Origin: Streptomyces sp. NBC_00289
GTDB taxonomy: Bacteria; Actinomycetota; Actinomycetes; Streptomycetales; Streptomycetaceae
NCBI RefSeq assembly: GCF_041435115.1
Contig: NZ_CP108046.1
Span: forward strand, 2,232,001-2,296,000
DNA: 64,000 bases
Reading direction: 5' to 3'
A program made the translations under genes and the position numbers. Positions 61,834-64,000 of the stretch are shown here, piece after piece (position 1 is the stretch's first letter; the number at the start of each line of letters is the position of its first letter). Below the pieces are notes generated by a model. It did not search any database and was not told the DNA's origin. It saw only the letters and a list, made by a program, of their open reading frames with translations.

Positions 61834-62880
61834 CTACGCGGAGGCGCGGAGGACCAGGGTCGTCGGCCTGACCATGCTGGAGGGCACGTCGGCCGCGCCC
61901 GCGCGCGTCTCCCCGGCGGTTGGGCGCCGCAGGCCGCGCAGCAGCAGACGGGCCATCAGCCGGCCCATCTCCTCGATGTCCTGACGGACCGTCGTGAGGG
62001 GTGGGTCGGTCTGTTCGGCGACGGGCAGCATGTCGTCGAAGCCGATCACGGCCACGTCCTCGGGCACCCGCCGGCCCCGCTCGCGCAGCACGCGCAGGGC
62101 GCCCGCCGCGGTCAGGTCGTTGGCGGCGAACACCGCGTCCAGGTCGGGGCAGCGGTCGAGGAGTTCGCGCATCGCCCGCTCGCCGCCGGCCGGTGTGAAG
62201 TCGCCCTGGGCGATGAGCCGCGGGTCGGCGTCGGCCCGGACGTCCCGGAACCCGTCGAGCCGGTCCACCGCGGAGGTCTGGTCGAGCGCCCCGGTGATGT
62301 GCGCGATGCGGTTGCGGCCGAGGCCGACGAGATGCCGTACGGCCTCACGGGCACCACCCCGGTTGTCGCTGTCGACGTACAGCACGCCGCTTCGGCCGTC
62401 GCTCCAGCCGGGCCGTCCGCCGAACACGGTCGGGATGCCGGCGCGCTGGATCAGTCCGGGCAGCGGATCGTCGAGGTGCAGCGAGAAGACGAGGGCCCCG
62501 TCGACATGGCCGCCGGCGAGATAGCGGCCGACGCGGGCGTGGTCGTCCCGCCCTTCCGTCAGCAGCAGCACGAGCTGGTTGTCGTGTGCCGTCAGCTCCT
62601 TGCTGATCCCGCGCAACTGGAGGGCGAAGAAGGGGTCGGTGAAGACCCGGGTCTCCGGTTCGGCGACCACCACGGCGATCGCGTCGTGCCGTTTCGTCAC
62701 CAGGCTGCGGGCCGCCTGGTTGGGGACGTACCCCAGTTCCTCCACCGCCTGCCGGACCCGTTCGACGAGGGGTTCGCGCACCCCGTCCCCGCCGTTGACC
62801 ACACGGGAGACGGTGGCCCGTGAGACACCCGCCCGGGCGGCCACGGCCTCCAGCGTCGGGCGCTGCGCTGTCTCGGTCAC
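61834..62880 (-). CDS. LacI-family transcriptional regulator
   Basis: The 348 aa protein has an N-terminal LacI HTH (PTLEAVAARAGVSRATVSRVVNGG, about 8-31) and a periplasmic-binding-like C-terminal domain. LacI proteins usually sense sugars. A palindrome in front of the gene is a likely autoregulatory operator. GTG start with GAGGAG seven bases upstream. It lies beside the laccase gene, and no sugar operon is adjacent, so the regulated genes may be elsewhere. Confidence 0.93.
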   Translation of the reverse strand: MTETAQRPTLEAVAARAGVSRATVSRVVNGGDGVREPLVERVRQAVEELGYVPNQAARSLVTKRHDAIAVVVAEPETRVFTDPFFALQLRGISKELTAHDNQLVLLLTEGRDDHARVGRYLAGGHVDGALVFSLHLDDPLPGLIQRAGIPTVFGGRPGWSDGRSGVLYVDSDNRGGAREAVRHLVGLGRNRIAHITGALDQTSAVDRLDGFRDVRADADPRLIAQGDFTPAGGERAMRELLDRCPDLDAVFAANDLTAAGALRVLRERGRRVPEDVAVIGFDDMLPVAEQTDPPLTTVRQDIEEMGRLMARLLLRGLRRPTAGETRAGAADVPSSMVRPTTLVLRASA

Positions 62881-62936
62881 TTCGCGGCTCCTCGTCGGCG
62901 GTTGCGGATCAGGATAGCCGCGGCCGACCAGGCGGT

Positions 62937-62948
62937 GAGAGCGCTCTC
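62937..62948. promoter_or_regulatory. LacI-type operator palindrome
   Basis: GAGAGCGCTCTC is a 12 bp perfect palindrome about 57 bases before the LacI gene start. The centre AGCGCT is typical of LacI-family sites such as those of CebR. Confidence 0.75.
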
Positions 62949-62976
62949 GATGCGTCGTGCGTCCGGTGGTGTTCCG

Positions 62977-63939
62977 TCAGTGCCCGTGCCGGAGTCCGTG
63001 CTCGTGCGGCTCGTGGCCCGGAATCGTCCCGTCCGGCTTCTTCACCAGGAACAGGCCCACCATCCCCATGTCGGAGTGGCTCTGCACATGGCAGTGGTAC
63101 ATCCACGCGCCCGCCCCCACACCCTCCCCCGCGAGCACCTGGAAGCCGAAGGAGTCCGCCGGGCCCACGATCTTGTTGTCGACGACCTGACTCGGGTCGT
63201 CGGGGCCGGTGAGCATGCCCGTGCGGTTGTCCGCCCAGCGGTGACCGTGCAGATGGAAGGTGTGGTAGTACTCGCCGTGCGTGATCATGACGAATTCGAC
63301 GCGATCGCCGACCGTGGCCTCGAAGTCGGGGCCCGTGTGCGCCGGTCTGTTGTTGATCGTCATGTCGTTGAAGACGATCGTGTACGTCCGGTCCGGCAGC
63401 ACGTCTCCCTTGCGGCGCACGATCACCGGCCCGTACAGGCCCTTGCGGATGCCGCCGGTGCCGTGTTCGGTGCCGACGACGTGATCGTGGTAGTGCCAGT
63501 AACCCGCGCTGCCCGCCCGCCAGGTGCCGTCCGTGCGGCGGCCGGGGGCATGCGTGCGCCAGGTGTAGGTGCGGGTGCCGCCCGGCTCGACGTCACTCCT
63601 GTTCAGCTTCGTGCCGTCACTGGTGATCTCGTAGTCCAGGCCGTGCACGTGCAGGCTCGCGGCGACGTCGAGGGTGTTCTCGAACTCGATGTGCAGGGTG
63701 TCGCCCTCGTCGAGTTCGATCAGCGGACCGGGGATCGTCGCCTTCCCCTTCTCGAAGCCGTAGCCCAACTGCCCGTCCGGGAGCTTCTCGGCATACACCT
63801 TCAGGTGTCTGACCACGCCGCCGGCCGGCGCGGTCCTCACCGGTCCGTCCGCGCTCACGGCCTCGGGCCCCAGAGACAACGATGTCGCGACGGCCGCGCC
63901 GCCCAGCAGGACACGCCGGTTGAAACCACGTCTGTCCAT
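62977..63939 (-). CDS. Small two-domain laccase (multicopper oxidase)
   Basis: The 320 aa secreted enzyme has a twin-arginine signal ([18 protein letters not shown]) and two cupredoxin domains. Copper-ligand motifs are [19 protein letters not shown] and [13 protein letters not shown]. Two-domain laccases are trimeric and oxidise phenols with O2. They are linked to morphogenesis and copper in streptomycetes. ATG with GGGGAG upstream. It resembles the SLAC protein of S. coelicolor. Confidence 0.96.
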   Translation of the reverse strand: MDRRGFNRRVLLGGAAVATSLSLGPEAVSADGPVRTAPAGGVVRHLKVYAEKLPDGQLGYGFEKGKATIPGPLIELDEGDTLHIEFENTLDVAASLHVHGLDYEITSDGTKLNRSDVEPGGTRTYTWRTHAPGRRTDGTWRAGSAGYWHYHDHVVGTEHGTGGIRKGLYGPVIVRRKGDVLPDRTYTIVFNDMTINNRPAHTGPDFEATVGDRVEFVMITHGEYYHTFHLHGHRWADNRTGMLTGPDDPSQVVDNKIVGPADSFGFQVLAGEGVGAGAWMYHCHVQSHSDMGMVGLFLVKKPDGTIPGHEPHEHGLRHGH

Positions 63940-64000
63940 GCGAACTCCCCACCCTGGTACGGAATTTGCGGAGACGAACCTGTGATGAACCTGTGGGACG

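Noticed and set aside
1..64000. Mobile elements, prophage, CRISPR array, tRNA or rRNA genes
   Set aside because: No transposase, integrase, terminal inverted repeats, CRISPR-type spaced repeats or tRNA-like sequence was recognised by eye. A tRNAscan or IS search could still find small pieces.

Overview
The window is very GC-rich, with GTG and even TTG starts, tightly coupled operons and families typical of Streptomyces (SsgA-like, WhiB-like, LacI, XRE-cupin, HpnCDE, two-domain laccase). From memory, the gene order resembles the right-arm block of Streptomyces coelicolor that runs from the small laccase gene through ssgD to the hopanoid cluster. No rRNA, tRNA, CRISPR array, insertion sequence or prophage is visible.

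Layout. 1-6.4 kb: SGNH hydrolase, DUF6250-like secreted protein, LysM-M23 peptidase behind a ydaO-type c-di-AMP riboswitch, GH36 alpha-galactosidase and a tyrosine phosphatase. 6.5-20.2 kb: hopanoid cluster, all on the minus strand, read hpnC-hpnD-46 aa ORF-hpnE-polyprenyl synthase-shc-hpnG-hpnH-ispG-dxs-aminotransferase, followed by an XRE-cupin regulator and a 41 aa membrane protein with twin operators. The MEP enzymes Dxs and IspG supply precursors, HpnCDE make squalene, Shc makes hopene, and HpnH, HpnG and the aminotransferase extend the side chain. 20.5-27.5 kb: a second minus-strand operon with a DUF5941/CDP-alcohol transferase fusion, a nucleotidyltransferase, a glycerol-1-phosphate-dehydrogenase-like enzyme, a second CDP-alcohol transferase, GT2 and a Wzm/Wzt-type exporter. 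It is divergent from galE and is probably an exported phospho-polyol polymer or glycophospholipid system. This is the best candidate for an undescribed pathway.

27.8-44 kb: galE, CDF transporter, idi, a GHKL anti-sigma-like ATPase, HdeD-like protein, an enoyl-CoA hydratase, an SCO6745-like gene, tex, an ABC-F protein, D-amino-acid-oxidase-like protein, a secreted X-Pro peptidase and a MerR regulator. 44-50 kb: a four-gene beta-oxidation operon (CoA-transferase, acyl-CoA dehydrogenase, thiolase, FadB-like) with a palindrome inside its probable promoter. 50-64 kb: MmcQ/YjbR, a saccharopine-dehydrogenase-like reductase, endonuclease V, a Rho_N-like protein, an Asp-box secreted protein, ssgD, a GPP34 protein, an ABC-F gene with a long attenuator-like leader, ddaH, an acyl-ACP desaturase with three phased operators, a WhiB-like gene, a VOC protein, a LacI regulator and a small laccase.

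The most striking non-coding signals are a perfect 46-copy heptamer tandem repeat just upstream of the WhiB-like gene, an 11-copy ~21 bp degenerate array, a 43 bp tandem array, the desaturase operator triplet and the ABC-F leader with a three-codon reading frame.
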